A stretch of 64,000 nt of DNA from Saccharomycopsis phalli (taxonomy: Eukaryota > Ascomycota > Saccharomycetes > Ascoideales > Saccharomycopsidaceae), in contig CP073212.1 of assembly GCA_020342235.1 (NCBI GenBank), positions 1,054,001 through 1,118,000 on the forward strand, in the 5' to 3' direction. The notes below the pieces were generated by a model. The model did not search any database, had not been told where the DNA came from, and worked only from the letters and a program-made list of their open reading frames with translations. Below are positions 20,697 through 31,344 of the stretch, piece after piece (the stretch's first letter is position 1; the number at the start of each line of letters is the position of its first letter). The position numbers and the translations under genes were made by a program.

Positions 20697-22085
20697 TCAC
20701 AGCTGCTTCTTCACATCTATAGGCTTCAACTCAGGACTGGCATTACCACTCGAAGGCGAACTTTGCAACTGCTGAATCTCATTTTGAAGTCGTTGCACCT
20801 CCTTCTCCAACTTTTTCCCAAAAATGTCAATATAATACGTCGCTCCATTATATGCCGCGACAATGAAAATATACCCCAAAAACAAGCTGGCCAACCTCTT
20901 GTATTGAAGCCAGAGCGGACACAACAACATGGTGCCCAATTGATACCCATACTGAATGAGGGTAAATGCCATCACTGGAAAAGGCTCAGGCAAGCCATTG
21001 ACAAACTTCCCTAGAGGCTTCTTGGCATACGTTTTCCGGAGCCAGCTAAAGGAGTTTACTCTGCCATTGTTGATCAGCTTCTTGCCTTTGTAAGTGATAA
21101 AGTAGTGGTAGAGCGATTGCCAGATGAGGTAGTAGAAGGAAGTCCAGAGAATGCCGTTGATGGTGTTCCAGGAGGTTACTTTTGCGGCACCAGGGAACCG
21201 TTTCTCCTTGAATTCAGGCGAGAGCTCGTGGGTAATGACAAAAAGCGTAACTGGAGGGATAATATGAATGAAGCTCGAGGTGATTTTCTCAATGGAGTGA
21301 AGCACCAAGGAATTGCGCCAGGTGATGACGGCAAATGCGAGAGTGCCGAATGTGAACGAGAAGCACACGATATAAAGGTGTTTTGAGTGAGGAAACACCC
21401 ACACAAAGAGCATGGTGAGAACGTTGACGTAGTAGCACAAATCGGCCAAGAAAAACTGAAAGTCTCGTTTCCAGTACGTGTAGAGGCGGATAGGCATGAG
21501 GAGGAGAAAGAGAAGCGAGTAGTAGATGTGGAAGTAGTGTGGGTACTTTCCAATGAGGATTCCGGCATAGAAGATCTGGAAGAGGGCAAACGAGTAAAAA
21601 AACTTTTCCGTCTTGGAGGCCTCAAACGTCTTGAGCAAGTTTTTGTCGAGGCTGGAAATCTGTCTCGACAATTTCGACTTCAACTCGATCAAATCATCGT
21701 CGGTCATCCGGGCAAAGAGCCGGTTTCTCTCCAACTTGGCCCGGTCAGTGATTCGTTTGGTCCGGTGTTTCACCCGGTTGTATGCCTTTTTCGAAACATT
21801 GACCGTGAATCCCGGGTCGAGAAGATCAAGAAACGAGATTCGCTCTGCGGAAATTGCACTGTTGATTGAGCTAGTCGAATATGACCGGGCAATCTTACCG
21901 TCAAGATAGTCCCAGTCGTCATTGAGCGAGTCTTCTGAGTTGACCGACTCATTTGACTTGGCTGTCTTTTCCGCCAGTTCGTGGTCGGATTTGTCACGCA
22001 ATCTGTCTTGGTTTTTATGCCCATTCTCGGCTAATTTAGGCTCGCTTGGTTCATTGTGCCCGTCCAATTTATCTGTGTCGCCCAT
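20697..22085 (-). CDS. GPC1: Glycerophosphocholine acyltransferase Gpc1 (DUF2838 family)
   Basis: 462 residues matching the Gpc1 family, which acylates glycerophosphocholine with acyl-CoA to make lysophosphatidylcholine in phosphatidylcholine remodelling. The hydrophilic N-terminus (about 1-150) has an Asp/Glu/Ser-rich stretch and RVKHRTKRITDRAKLERNRLFARM. It is followed by a membrane region with about eight hydrophobic segments; the diagnostic middle part includes KTEKFFYSFALFQIFYAGIL and, later, SFYYLIWQSLYHYFITYKGKK. The C-terminus is a coiled coil (KKLEKEVQRLQNEIQQLQ). Starts at an ATG at 22085. An integral ER or internal membrane location is inferred from the family. Confidence 0.9.
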   Translation of the reverse strand: MGDTDKLDGHNEPSEPKLAENGHKNQDRLRDKSDHELAEKTAKSNESVNSEDSLNDDWDYLDGKIARSYSTSSINSAISAERISFLDLLDPGFTVNVSKKAYNRVKHRTKRITDRAKLERNRLFARMTDDDLIELKSKLSRQISSLDKNLLKTFEASKTEKFFYSFALFQIFYAGILIGKYPHYFHIYYSLLFLLLMPIRLYTYWKRDFQFFLADLCYYVNVLTMLFVWVFPHSKHLYIVCFSFTFGTLAFAVITWRNSLVLHSIEKITSSFIHIIPPVTLFVITHELSPEFKEKRFPGAAKVTSWNTINGILWTSFYYLIWQSLYHYFITYKGKKLINNGRVNSFSWLRKTYAKKPLGKFVNGLPEPFPVMAFTLIQYGYQLGTMLLCPLWLQYKRLASLFLGYIFIVAAYNGATYYIDIFGKKLEKEVQRLQNEIQQLQSSPSSGNASPELKPIDVKKQL

Positions 22086-23386
22086 TTCTTGTAGATTTTC
22101 TGGCAGACCCTAGGAAGGTAAATTCTGCGTTCCAAAACTATCTGTATTCAGGCGTGGGCTACAAATCCGAGACAATGGGAATGCTGCTGTATATATTTAT
22201 TACCTCAAGCACATGCCCCCAACAAACTCAAATGGGAAGAAACGTTGCTGTTGCCCCACATGAAATGATGGAATGGGAAATGGAATGGGAAATGGGAAAT
22301 GGAATGGGAAATGAGAAATATATTAGAAATATATTAAAGTGAGACATTGAGAAATATGAAATATATTCGAAATGAGAAATGAGAGATGAAAAATGAGAAT
22401 TGAGTAAAGAGAAATGAGAAATAAACGAAAAGAAATAATTGGAAATACAATGCAAAATGTGTATAGTCCATTGGACTACATCTGCCAAGAACCGTTCTTG
22501 TCTTGGCTTATGAACGTCAAGTCGATATAGCGGGGTACAACAGACAACAAAGCCAAACAAACACATTCAAAATATGAGGTACTGGTATAGATTGCATTGT
22601 GGGCAAGGGTATCGGGTCATGTGTAGAACATTATCTTGGAAACGTGGAATCGTTACCTCCCAAATGGGTCATCTTTCCATGGTGACATTACGTCATCCTG
22701 ATCCAACATGATAAGCTAAAAAGACTAGGCATAAATCGTTGGTCATTATTTATGATTACACACGATTTATTATTTACAGAGTATTGTATGCCCATGACTT
22801 GACGTGGCGAAATGGCAAGATGAAATTAGACTTGAAACAGTGCAAATGGCATAGGGTAAATGACAATTGTCGGATTTGAATCGAATAGGGTATACTTCCC
22901 AGGTATTGGTATTATGCGACGAGCCAAAGTTCAGCCAGGTAAATGACTATTTCCAGACTAAATCTTATTCTGTTGAATGTATGTGAAAATATGAGCCACA
23001 ATGTTACCTGTTGTAACTGATTTTCTACCCAATGTCTACCCAATTTGATGTCTACTCAATTTAATTGCCAACCCAATTTAATGTCTACCTAATTTGATCT
23101 TGAAACAATTTAATCCTGGTTCTTGCTCCTATTCTTGCTGCCACGTCTTTTTCTAGTACCATGTACAATAAGTAGTATTTTATTTTTACATATTGTAGAT
23201 ATAATAGGCTAGAGGGATTGACATTTCACTAAACTATAATCAGCAGCCAAATATTTTACCAATGTTTATCATTTCCACTAGATGACTGTAATCCAGACTG
23301 TAATCCAGACTGTGCTTTAGTTAGTACCCCAATGATATTTCATGCCAGACTACAATCCATCCATCTAAACTCGTTCATTTACCATA
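22086..23386. other. Intergenic region upstream of GPC1
   Basis: Holds a purine-rich GGAATGGGAAAT / GAGAAAT repeat tract (22258-22440) about 170-350 bp upstream of the GPC1 start and otherwise AT-rich sequence. No gene seen. Confidence 0.45.
22258..22440. repeat. Purine-rich simple repeat tract
   Basis: Runs of GAAATGGAATGG and GAGAAATGAGA, strand-asymmetric (purines on the + strand). Could influence nucleosome occupancy upstream of GPC1, but this is only inference. Confidence 0.7.
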
Positions 23387-26131
23387 CTAAAAAATCGAAT
23401 AGAACCGGCCAATATTAAGAGGAACAGGCTCCTCCTGAGCCTTTTTAAACGATCTCCTCAACTCTCGAACAGTTCCCTCACGGGCCCAATGCAAATCACG
23501 TCGCATGCCACTTTCCCTGAGATCTAGCTTGGCAAGGCCTCGGTTTTTGATGGACTCGGAGCACTCCAAAAACATCAACAAGTCCTTGGTGCTAATCCAG
23601 TTTGCAGAGACCAACGATAACGACTCCAAGTGGCGGAGACTGGCAAGAGAAAGAAGAAGCGTGGCATTGGAGACTTTTACCAACAGCTCTGAAGCCCAAT
23701 TGTTGTTTTTCTTGACGTCTGATAGGTAAAGCAGGGTGTCCTGCTGGTTTTCAGGCAAGACGACAAGTGGTGAGTGGCAGTGAGCGAAATATTGCAATGT
23801 AGGAATCTCATTGGGTTCTTCTTCCTCGATGACGTTGAATGTGATTTTCTTGGACTCCTTGGGGATGAATGATTCCTGACTATTCAAGGTGTGGGTGTAT
23901 TCTATTTTCTGGGAGTCGACTCTTGGCTCAGTCTGTTCGTCTAGGGAGGATCTGTGTGTGAAGGTACGAATGAATTCGTGGGTATCATGTCCCTGGGCAT
24001 GAGGTGTGTTTTCCTGTTTGAGTGGTTCCTGTTTGAATGGTTCCTGTTTGAGTGGTTCCTGTTTGAGTGGTTCCTGTTTGAGTGATTCCTGTCTGACTGA
24101 TTCCTGTCTGAGTGACTCCTGGCTTTTGCCGGAAAAATATTCCAGGGCTTTTGGAAATTCCTGACTCTTTGAAAATTCTTGGCTCGACAATTCTTGGCTT
24201 CGTAGAATAGACTCCAGGCTAGGAGCCCTCCAAGGAGTGTACCTGCTACTAAAATTGGCATATCCCCAAAAGTCCTTGTAAAAACTGTGCTGGGCCTGTC
24301 TTGGGTTAAAACTGCTGCTGTATCCATACGAATCCTTGTAGAATCCAAGCCGGTCTTCTACTGAGTCCTGAGATCGGGACCGTTCGTGTTTCTCAAACTT
24401 TTGGCTGTTTCTCTTGACCACGCTATTGAACTGCAGGTAGATGGACACGCCATATGGACTGGTGGGGTTTGAAGTATATGGGGTAGAAGTGGAAGTATAT
24501 GGAGAAGTTGGACCAGAAGTTGGACTAGAAGCTGAAGATGCTGAATAGGCTGAGCCAGAAGTTGCGCCAGAAGTTGCGCCAGAAGTTGCGCCAGAAGTTG
24601 GATCAGATGTTGAATAGGCCGAATAGGCCGAACCGTCCAAACCAATCGATCCATGCCCCATCTCTTGATGAAAGTCCCCCGTACTCTTGGACCGTGGCAC
24701 CGTGGCAATCTTCTCCTGGCTACGATGTCCAGAAACACTGTGTGATCGCGCATGTCCCGCACGGATTTTGCTCTCGTGCAAGACGCCATAATCGTCAACT
24801 GCATTTGCGGTAATTTGGTAATCCGAGGCAAGAACAACTCTGTCCATGCCAAAGCCCCGGAGATTGACACAGATGCCTAGAATGTGCATGACAAACCCCA
24901 ACGGCACGTCCTTGGCCGAGTACTTTGCCAACAACTTGTTTTGCACCGGCACATTCCCCCATTGCAGCTGGACCGATGGCTTTTGGGTCCCGCGATTCGC
25001 GGCTTTTCGACGTGGAGCTGCTTGCTGGACGCTCCGGCCTGTGAGTCTGCTAATGATCTTGCGGAGTTTCCGGCGTATTCCGTCGTCCTGCGGCGAATTG
25101 CGCGGAATCGCCATATCAAGACGGGCCTGCTGGAGCCAGGCGACCGACGGAACTACGCTCGGGTAAAGATGGTCGGCTCGGGCCTTCCAATCTCGCCAGC
25201 TAGCAAGCACGACCTTCTGGTAGAAACCCGGCTCAGAAGTCCGCGGATCGTCGGTGAAGCAAAGCGGGGCATTGCCGGTTCGCTGGAGGTGCTCTGCGAC
25301 GTTGATTCGTCCGCGCGGGACTGCAGCAAAGGTGTGGCTGTGGAACGTGCCGTCAAAGTGGGGACTGTTGACTAGATGCTCGATTGCGTTTTTCTCGCGG
25401 TCTGTGAGCAGAACCGAGCCTGATTTCGACGAGTGGTCGTAAACGAAAAAGTAGAGCACGTCAATGTCCAGAAGAGACAATTCCTCGACCAAAAGACCCA
25501 ACTTGTTGTTCCCACGGATGGTGGTGATGAATTGCGCAAGCCGATACGTCGAGTGGAACCTGATTCGCCGGTATACAAGTGGCAAGGCAAGCCGGTAGAA
25601 ACGCCGGCACACATACAAGAGAAGCACCGCCGAACGGCGCGGCAAACTCCGATAGTACTCGCTGTTCTTGTAGTTGGCCAACACCTGGTTCATGTACTGG
25701 GCCGCGTCCCGCCTGGACAGGGGCCGCCTTGCAGGGGTCTGCGGGCCGTCCTCGCGCGGCCGCTTGCCCGGCTGGAAGTGGCTCGAGTCGGTGATTGCAT
25801 ACAGGAGGATCTTCAGCACGATTTCGTCGGGGAGCAGCAGAAATGATGCCCCGGGGTTCTTCAACGAGGAGCTTGAGCTCTTGAGAATACGCGTGCGGTA
25901 CTTGATGTACTTTTTCGATAACGAGCTTGGCTCCGGAGCGGCCCGTGGGGTCTGATGAACGTTCACGAGGGAAACAGAGTACTTGGCGTAGTCATAGTTG
26001 GAGATCTTGATGTCTCGCGAGGTAAAGGCATTGTCATACGGCAGAAACCTCCTCAGTAATTCGGCCATGGCCATATCTCGGGGAGTGCTGCTTATATATA
26101 GGGTCAGGAATTGAGGCTCAGAGGACTGCAT
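23387..26131 (-). CDS. Large F-box-like protein with leucine-rich C-terminus
   Basis: About 914 residues from the ATG at 26131; an ATG at 26074 (MAMAELLRRF) is an alternative start. An F-box-like start FLLLPDEIVLKILLYAI (about 98-114) is separated by a polar insertion from AVLLLYVCRRFYRLALPLVYRRIRFHSTYRLAQFITTI, the second half of the motif plus the linker common in fungal F-box/LRR proteins. The centre is low in complexity: TSGA repeats (about 24540-24600) and KQEPL repeats (about 24010-24100), coded by slippage-prone DNA. Near the C-terminus, LLSLASLRHLESLSLVSANW and GLAKLDLRESGM look like leucine-rich repeats. Likely an SCF substrate adaptor (inference). Cos111-like proteins share this layout, but I cannot assign orthology. 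Confidence 0.75.
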   Translation of the reverse strand: MQSSEPQFLTLYISSTPRDMAMAELLRRFLPYDNAFTSRDIKISNYDYAKYSVSLVNVHQTPRAAPEPSSLSKKYIKYRTRILKSSSSSLKNPGASFLLLPDEIVLKILLYAITDSSHFQPGKRPREDGPQTPARRPLSRRDAAQYMNQVLANYKNSEYYRSLPRRSAVLLLYVCRRFYRLALPLVYRRIRFHSTYRLAQFITTIRGNNKLGLLVEELSLLDIDVLYFFVYDHSSKSGSVLLTDREKNAIEHLVNSPHFDGTFHSHTFAAVPRGRINVAEHLQRTGNAPLCFTDDPRTSEPGFYQKVVLASWRDWKARADHLYPSVVPSVAWLQQARLDMAIPRNSPQDDGIRRKLRKIISRLTGRSVQQAAPRRKAANRGTQKPSVQLQWGNVPVQNKLLAKYSAKDVPLGFVMHILGICVNLRGFGMDRVVLASDYQITANAVDDYGVLHESKIRAGHARSHSVSGHRSQEKIATVPRSKSTGDFHQEMGHGSIGLDGSAYSAYSTSDPTSGATSGATSGATSGSAYSASSASSPTSGPTSPYTSTSTPYTSNPTSPYGVSIYLQFNSVVKRNSQKFEKHERSRSQDSVEDRLGFYKDSYGYSSSFNPRQAQHSFYKDFWGYANFSSRYTPWRAPSLESILRSQELSSQEFSKSQEFPKALEYFSGKSQESLRQESVRQESLKQEPLKQEPLKQEPFKQEPLKQENTPHAQGHDTHEFIRTFTHRSSLDEQTEPRVDSQKIEYTHTLNSQESFIPKESKKITFNVIEEEEPNEIPTLQYFAHCHSPLVVLPENQQDTLLYLSDVKKNNNWASELLVKVSNATLLLSLASLRHLESLSLVSANWISTKDLLMFLECSESIKNRGLAKLDLRESGMRRDLHWAREGTVRELRRSFKKAQEEPVPLNIGRFYSIF

Positions 26132-28317
26132 GTGGCCGCATGCGGGGGCATCGAGTCTCGATGGACGTGACGTAACTCCATGGATCAGGCAGCAAGAATG
26201 GCCGTCCAGCTGGCCGAAAACGCTTGATATTCTCAATCTGGCGGCTGGTGGTTTGTGTGGTTGCAACGAGATTAATACAATGCACCTGGGGCTATTTCCA
26301 ACCTAACCTATCCAAACTGCTCAAAACAGATGTCACTCTCAAACAGATGTCAATCTTAAACAGATGTCACTCTTAAACAGCTCTCACAAATACCACTCCC
26401 ACCACTCATTCACATTCCCCTACAATCCCATTCCGTTTCAGGTCCCTTCCAATCAATAGCAGCCTGTCCCACCCTCCCCTTGCTGTTGCGTCCTGCAGGC
26501 GCCTGCGCAACTCACCCAATTAGTCCATGCTTCGGCCGAGACGTACCTCATTTGCCTACTCCACTTGGTCCATTCCCACTATAGAACCCACTATAATATA
26601 TCCAACTTGGCAGATCTCGGCAAAACTATCCGATTCCCGTGTCCTGCCTTACGCTACTAACCTCACTACAAGCCTCTGGGAGCTTTGCTTCCACGGTAAA
26701 CCGTTAATAGCATACCTCAGTACAGCAACCTACGTCCATTGTATTTCAATTGCTCCAATCCATTGCCAATTCCACGGCTGAATTCCACTTTTTTCGCCTC
26801 GCCTTCTCATCCACCGATTTCCGCGATCTAGATTGACTGTACTCACTTACACGTGATCATCGCTTGCAATGTCCCGACCTCACGTTATATTGCCAATCTT
26901 GACTCCTACCCCTTGAGAGCTTGATAAGGACCACGTGATACGAGCAATCTCAATTGATCCCAACGTGTCGGTTGGGATTCTTCTGCATCCGTAAACTGCA
27001 CATATCTGTGTAGGTCAGATCTCGTATTGTGTCTTTTTGTTTCCAACGGTTTGTATCAAAGCCTCAATCGAAATAGTTTCGTTGGGTCAATCAAAATTTC
27101 CGCAGTACTTGCATAGCCCTTACACCCTTGCAGAAGTATAGTGCATTGTGGACAAATTTAGACTATTACGATTATACTGGTGATATTGATTTGGTATTTT
27201 TCAGTCAAGTTGCACCGACGGTGAATCATTGCAATTCGCCCTCTTACAGAATTCAATTCTACATTGACGTCAGCAAAAGACGTGGATCGTATTTGCAATT
27301 GAATTGAAAATGACATGCTTTGGATCAAGCAATTATAACCACAATTGTATTATAGCTTGGATGACACAATGATAGAGGTCGTGTATGTGATTAATCTCCA
27401 TGTCAGACAATGATCCTTGGTAATCATTAATGTCATATCTAAAAACTTAAGGCAAACCCATGCAGCGGAGTAAATCTTCCTTGTTCTGCTTCACTACCAC
27501 AATTTCTAATTCCCTTTCTAATAATGACCACTTGTAAATCCCAGTACCACACCGCTAGAGAATGGCCACAGCTCAATCATTGCCTTGATATCCTTCTCAT
27601 TCTCCCAGTCAAGTTAATATAACTCAAACTATCTTAGCAATTTATTAATCTGACGTGACAAAATCTCAAGCTAAGTCAAGCCTAATTCAAGGCCAATCTT
27701 CATGCCTAATTCAAGGCCAATCTTCATGCCACACTACTAAAATCAGCAGTGTAATAATTGATCCGCAATATACAAACAATGATACTAGTTGATAAAACAA
27801 CTACTATTCTTGGCAGACAGGACATGAATATTGTTGGATCAGCTCTTATCATTCAAGACAAAAAGTCAATAAGAGAAAATAAGTGGACCAAGTCATGACT
27901 ATAAACTACTTGGGACTTTTAGCTAAAAAGTAAAGGTGTGATTTTATTACACGTTGTTTGTAATGGCAATGTTATAATATTTGGGCCTATATTTCCCTCA
28001 AAGAAATTGATACCGTACCGTGATGGTATAGTTGACAGACAATCATACTCGTCAAGAAGAACCATTAAATGGGAGAACTGAGTCACGGTTAATTTCATGT
28101 CACCGTTGCCATTTATGGTGTAAGCCACTAATATGGTGTCAAATAATCAGGATCAACATGGCAACCAACTAAATTACTACAGACAATGTTAAAAGTGATG
28201 CAAGTACTTCTACCTTTAATTCCTAGTATCATTTGTCCCGCTCTTGTCTATTCTCTATGCCTATGCCTATGTCTTTGCCTTTGCCTTATCTTTGCCTTAT
28301 CTTTGCCTTGCCTTTGC
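26132..28317. other. 2.2-kb gene-free interval
   Basis: Contains a 17-bp array (26324-26384), CACGTG sites near 26848 and 26933, a 22-bp duplication (27678-27729) and a pyrimidine-rich TTTGCC tract entering the MPDU1-like gene from about 28250. A frame of 84 codons at 26527-26781 has no recognisable product. No gene supported. Confidence 0.45.
26324..26384. repeat. 17-bp tandem array
   Basis: Three to four units of AAACAGATGTCACTCTT with small changes. Confidence 0.8.
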
Positions 28318-29094
28318 CTATGCCCTTTTCTTTGCCCTTTTCTTTGCCTTTTCCCCTCCCCTTTTCTTTCTCATGACCCACCAGATAATCCCCGCATTCA
28401 AGACCAAGTTACACACACTGAAAATCACCAACACATTATCCTGGAGCACTTGCATATTCACCATTAGCCGAAACACACTACTCACAATTTCACCAAGACT
28501 CATTAACGAATTAGTATTCCGGCCAAACATCTTAGACCCAGCAAAAACTGGTGTTGCTAGTAGTGCCAAATACCTCAATTGCTTGATGATCCGACTACGA
28601 CTAAAAAACAAGTACCCTGCACCAAGCAAAAGCAGAACAACACCGACCAAGTAAACCGCCTGTCTTCGATATACCAAAACTAACACAATCAACACCAAAT
28701 TCTGCACTACAAGAACAGCCAATTCGCCAAACGTGCTGAAGCTAGGCAGCACCCGGACTTGGTACCCTAAAAGCATGATGTAGCTTGCGGTTTCAAGTAA
28801 TAGCTGCATCACAGACACTTTTCGGCACTGCAGTCTGCCCTTTTTGATCATGTTGTTGATGAGCGGTAGCTTTCCGATGCTTGACCCGAACATGAGGCTG
28901 CTCTCAAGGAGATTCATTTTCCAGTGGCCTATACATTGGTCGACGAACTTTTTGTCGTGGGTTCTTAGCTCAATTACTAGCTTCTGGTAACACCGATCAT
29001 TACCAAATACGATTTTCCCATATTTACGGTACTTTAAAGGAACGTACTGAAGTAGTTGTAGAGCGGTATCCATGAGTTGTTTGCAGATTACCAT
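28318..29094 (-). CDS. MPDU1/Lec35-like PQ-loop membrane protein (mannose-P-dolichol utilisation)
   Basis: 258 residues from the ATG at 29094. Hydrophobic throughout. It has the family layout: an N-terminal amphipathic part, then a first PQ-loop-like pair (SVMQLLLETASYIMLLGYQ then GELAVLVVQNLVLIVLVLVYRRQ), then a second pair (SLMSLGEIVSSVFRLMVNMQVL then VIFSVCNLVLNAGIIWWV). MPDU1 proteins are needed in the ER for use of dolichol-phosphate-mannose and -glucose. The tail is very basic and ends KKRA, which fits a KKXX di-lysine ER-retrieval signal. It is coded within a TTTGCC slippage tract, so the exact tail may vary between strains. Divergent from the MGR3-like gene across a CACGTG-rich promoter. 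Assignment rests on topology and a few motifs. Confidence 0.7.
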   Translation of the reverse strand: MVICKQLMDTALQLLQYVPLKYRKYGKIVFGNDRCYQKLVIELRTHDKKFVDQCIGHWKMNLLESSLMFGSSIGKLPLINNMIKKGRLQCRKVSVMQLLLETASYIMLLGYQVRVLPSFSTFGELAVLVVQNLVLIVLVLVYRRQAVYLVGVVLLLLGAGYLFFSRSRIIKQLRYLALLATPVFAGSKMFGRNTNSLMSLGEIVSSVFRLMVNMQVLQDNVLVIFSVCNLVLNAGIIWWVMRKKRGGEKAKKRAKKRA

Positions 29095-29121
29095 GGTGAT
29101 GATATTATGACATGTGAAATG

Positions 29122-29249
29122 CACGTGATGATTAAATATATCACGTGATAAATATGACACAAACACAAAATCACGTGACTAACATTACACAAACACGAGT
29201 ATCACATGACGTGTAACGTGACAAATGCACGACAGTTGATTATCACGTG
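29122..29249. promoter_or_regulatory. Cluster of four CACGTG elements in a divergent promoter
   Basis: Perfect CACGTG palindromes at 29122-29127, 29142-29147, 29172-29177 and 29244-29249, plus related ACATGACGTG and AACGTGAC sequences. They lie in the 204-bp gap between the MPDU1-like and MGR3-like starts. CACGTG is the site of bHLH factors such as Cbf1, which controls respiration and sulphur genes or ribosomal-protein genes in different yeasts. Confidence 0.75.
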
Positions 29250-29298
29250 CCAAACCATATTCTTGTCACATGGGTGAATCCCGAGCCAGCCAATATTC

Positions 29299-30729
29299 AT
29301 GAGTGGAGCAGGTACAATTCTACGGCAAGTTTCCAAGATAGCCGTCGGCTCAAGGAGGTTTGCGGTGCGTCTGAGAGTAGTCACGCGGCAGATATCCCAA
29401 GAAAAACAGCGTGCGTACGAGCAATTTTTCAATCCTCCAAGACGTCGATGGGGACCGTTTGCAATTAGTGTTGGGCTTATTAGTGGTATTGCCGGGGTAG
29501 TTGGGTGGTACTTTTTCTGGCCGCAGCACACATTCTCTGCTCCTGTAGCCAAAGTGCTTCGAAACGGGCTTTGGGCCGAGAGTGACAAGGAAAAGGACTA
29601 TGGCAAGGCTTTACGATTTTACATTGAGGCGTTGGAATTGGCGACCAAAGAAGGTGTGGACCATCTTTCAGACGAGTATACGGGCATCCAGCTCAAGATC
29701 GGCGAGATGTATGAGAAGCTCAACTTGGTTTCTGAGGCGTCGTTAGTGTACATGGAGATCTGCAACGGGTACCTTGCTGGCTTGAATTCCGGGCAGGTTG
29801 CCATGGAAGATCGGTCACATATCATTCAGAAGGATCTCAGGGTGGCATACAAGTTTGCCCATCTCAACAAGGGCAAGTTGGAAGGGCTCAAGTACTTTTT
29901 GTTGCATCATCTTCTCAAGGCCCAGGAAGAGGTGCTTCTGAAGATCAGTGGCCACGAGACCACGTTGAAAAGCACCAGCGACGCCTTTCTCAACGCAGAA
30001 ATCACAAACACGCTATCTCCCCATCACAGCGACTTGGCGTCGGGCGAGTCTCAGTTTGTGGTTTTGGTCAGCAACGACGAGGCCTATTATGACATGCCTG
30101 AGTACAGATATGCGTGGATGCCGTTCCGGGACGAGTTCTTTAACCTCAGAGACTTGTTCATCACCATCTGCTTGGCGTCTGGCGACGGCGAATTGGCCTG
30201 TCAGACCCAAGTCGCAACCACGCGCTGGATGGTGGCCGCAGGGTGCGATTTCCTGCGGCTTTTGAGCTCATTTTCCGACTGCGGTGCGCTACTCTACTTG
30301 AATGCCGAGCAGCTTGAGTACGAGGCCTCAGAGGCGTTGAAAAATGGCGACTCTGCGCTTTCAGCCACCAAGGACGGCAAGCGGGAAACTGTGCTAAACA
30401 TGGCCAAGGACTGGTATAACATGGTGCTTGTGTTTGCAAAATTGCTCCCAGGCTCGTTTGTCCGCAACCACGACTCCATCACCAAGTCAATGGCTTTGGC
30501 GACATACTCTTTGGGGGTGATTAGTCTCCACAAGGGCGAGTATAAGGATGCCAAGGAGCTACTAAGACAGGCTCGGATCCGAGCCAAGTCGGTTAATCTG
30601 GCGGAAATTGTGCGCGAAAGCGAGCTGGAGTTGGAGAAGTTGGAGAGGGAGGAGTGTGAGTTGGCCAAAGGCAAGACAAAGAGCTTGAAGGGGTTTGAAA
30701 TGACGTTTGAGTTGCAAAAGGAGGAGTAG
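29299..30729 (+). CDS. MGR3: Mitochondrial inner-membrane TPR protein (Mgr3-like i-AAA adaptor)
   Basis: 476 residues starting at ATG 29299. A basic, Ser/Arg-rich presequence (about 1-35) is followed by one transmembrane segment (FAISVGLISGIAGVVGWYFFW, about 54-74), then a soluble part with tetratricopeptide-like helices (KDYGKALRFYIEALELATK; EYTGIQLKIGEMYEKLNLVSEASLVYMEICNGY; later SLGVISLHKGEYKDAKELLRQARIRAK). This is the layout of Mgr3 and its paralogue Ykl133c, which help deliver substrates to the i-AAA protease Yme1. The last 20 codons are the first unit of a tandem repeat that continues past the stop (30671-30840). Shares the CACGTG promoter with its divergent neighbour. Confidence 0.82.
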   Translation: MSGAGTILRQVSKIAVGSRRFAVRLRVVTRQISQEKQRAYEQFFNPPRRRWGPFAISVGLISGIAGVVGWYFFWPQHTFSAPVAKVLRNGLWAESDKEKDYGKALRFYIEALELATKEGVDHLSDEYTGIQLKIGEMYEKLNLVSEASLVYMEICNGYLAGLNSGQVAMEDRSHIIQKDLRVAYKFAHLNKGKLEGLKYFLLHHLLKAQEEVLLKISGHETTLKSTSDAFLNAEITNTLSPHHSDLASGESQFVVLVSNDEAYYDMPEYRYAWMPFRDEFFNLRDLFITICLASGDGELACQTQVATTRWMVAAGCDFLRLLSSFSDCGALLYLNAEQLEYEASEALKNGDSALSATKDGKRETVLNMAKDWYNMVLVFAKLLPGSFVRNHDSITKSMALATYSLGVISLHKGEYKDAKELLRQARIRAKSVNLAEIVRESELELEKLEREECELAKGKTKSLKGFEMTFELQKEE

Positions 30730-30840
30730 GGCAAGGCGAAGAGCTTGGAGGTTTGGAATGGTTGAGTTGCAAAGAGAGTAGGCCGGCAAGACAAAGAGAT
30801 TGGAGATTTGGAATGATTGAGTTGCAAAAGGAGAGTAGGC
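30671..30840 (+). repeat. Tandem repeat spanning the MGR3-like C-terminus and 3' flank
   Basis: Three units of 54-60 bp: GCAAGACAAAGAGCTTG...GAGTTGCAAAAGGAGGAGTAGG, then a GCAAGGCGAAGAGCTTG unit, then a GCAAGACAAAGAGATTG unit. Only the first is coding; its stop codon TAG is kept within each unit. Confidence 0.85.
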
Positions 30841-31344
30841 CAAGGGCAATGTAGGTGTATACCTGTATACTCTGGCAATATTGTTTGGCAATTTGGCAGA
30901 AATATATATTCTAGATGGAGCCGTGGCAAAAACTGAGGGACAATTTGGGCTGTGATGATCCTATTGCTAGTCTTTTACAAGACATGTATATTGAAATCGT
31001 TGCTAAACGGTGTTGTGTACGTTATGGAATTGGATGTTCTAAACTACTGGAGACTGTGTCATCCGGGGCAATTAAACAAGCTGAGGTTGTCTGAGAAACT
31101 ATGCAGCAGATGTGCTTATTGGTTTTGTTTTAAAGTAGAGTCAATGAGGAGTGTTACTATTTTCAAGGGATATCTGCCATCACAGTTAGTAGCCAACTGT
31201 TTAGTAGCCAGCTGTTTTACTAGTCAACTGTTTGATATTCATATTGGAGATTTGTCCATGCTAAATTGTCAAATAGCCTTATATAGAAATATTCCACTCA
31301 TTTAGTTGAAATTCATACATCACATTAGTCTTTTCATTCAAACC

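Noticed and set aside
26527-26781. 84-codon frame in the F-box/MPDU1 intergenic region
   Set aside because: Composition looks random and there is no motif or conserved context.
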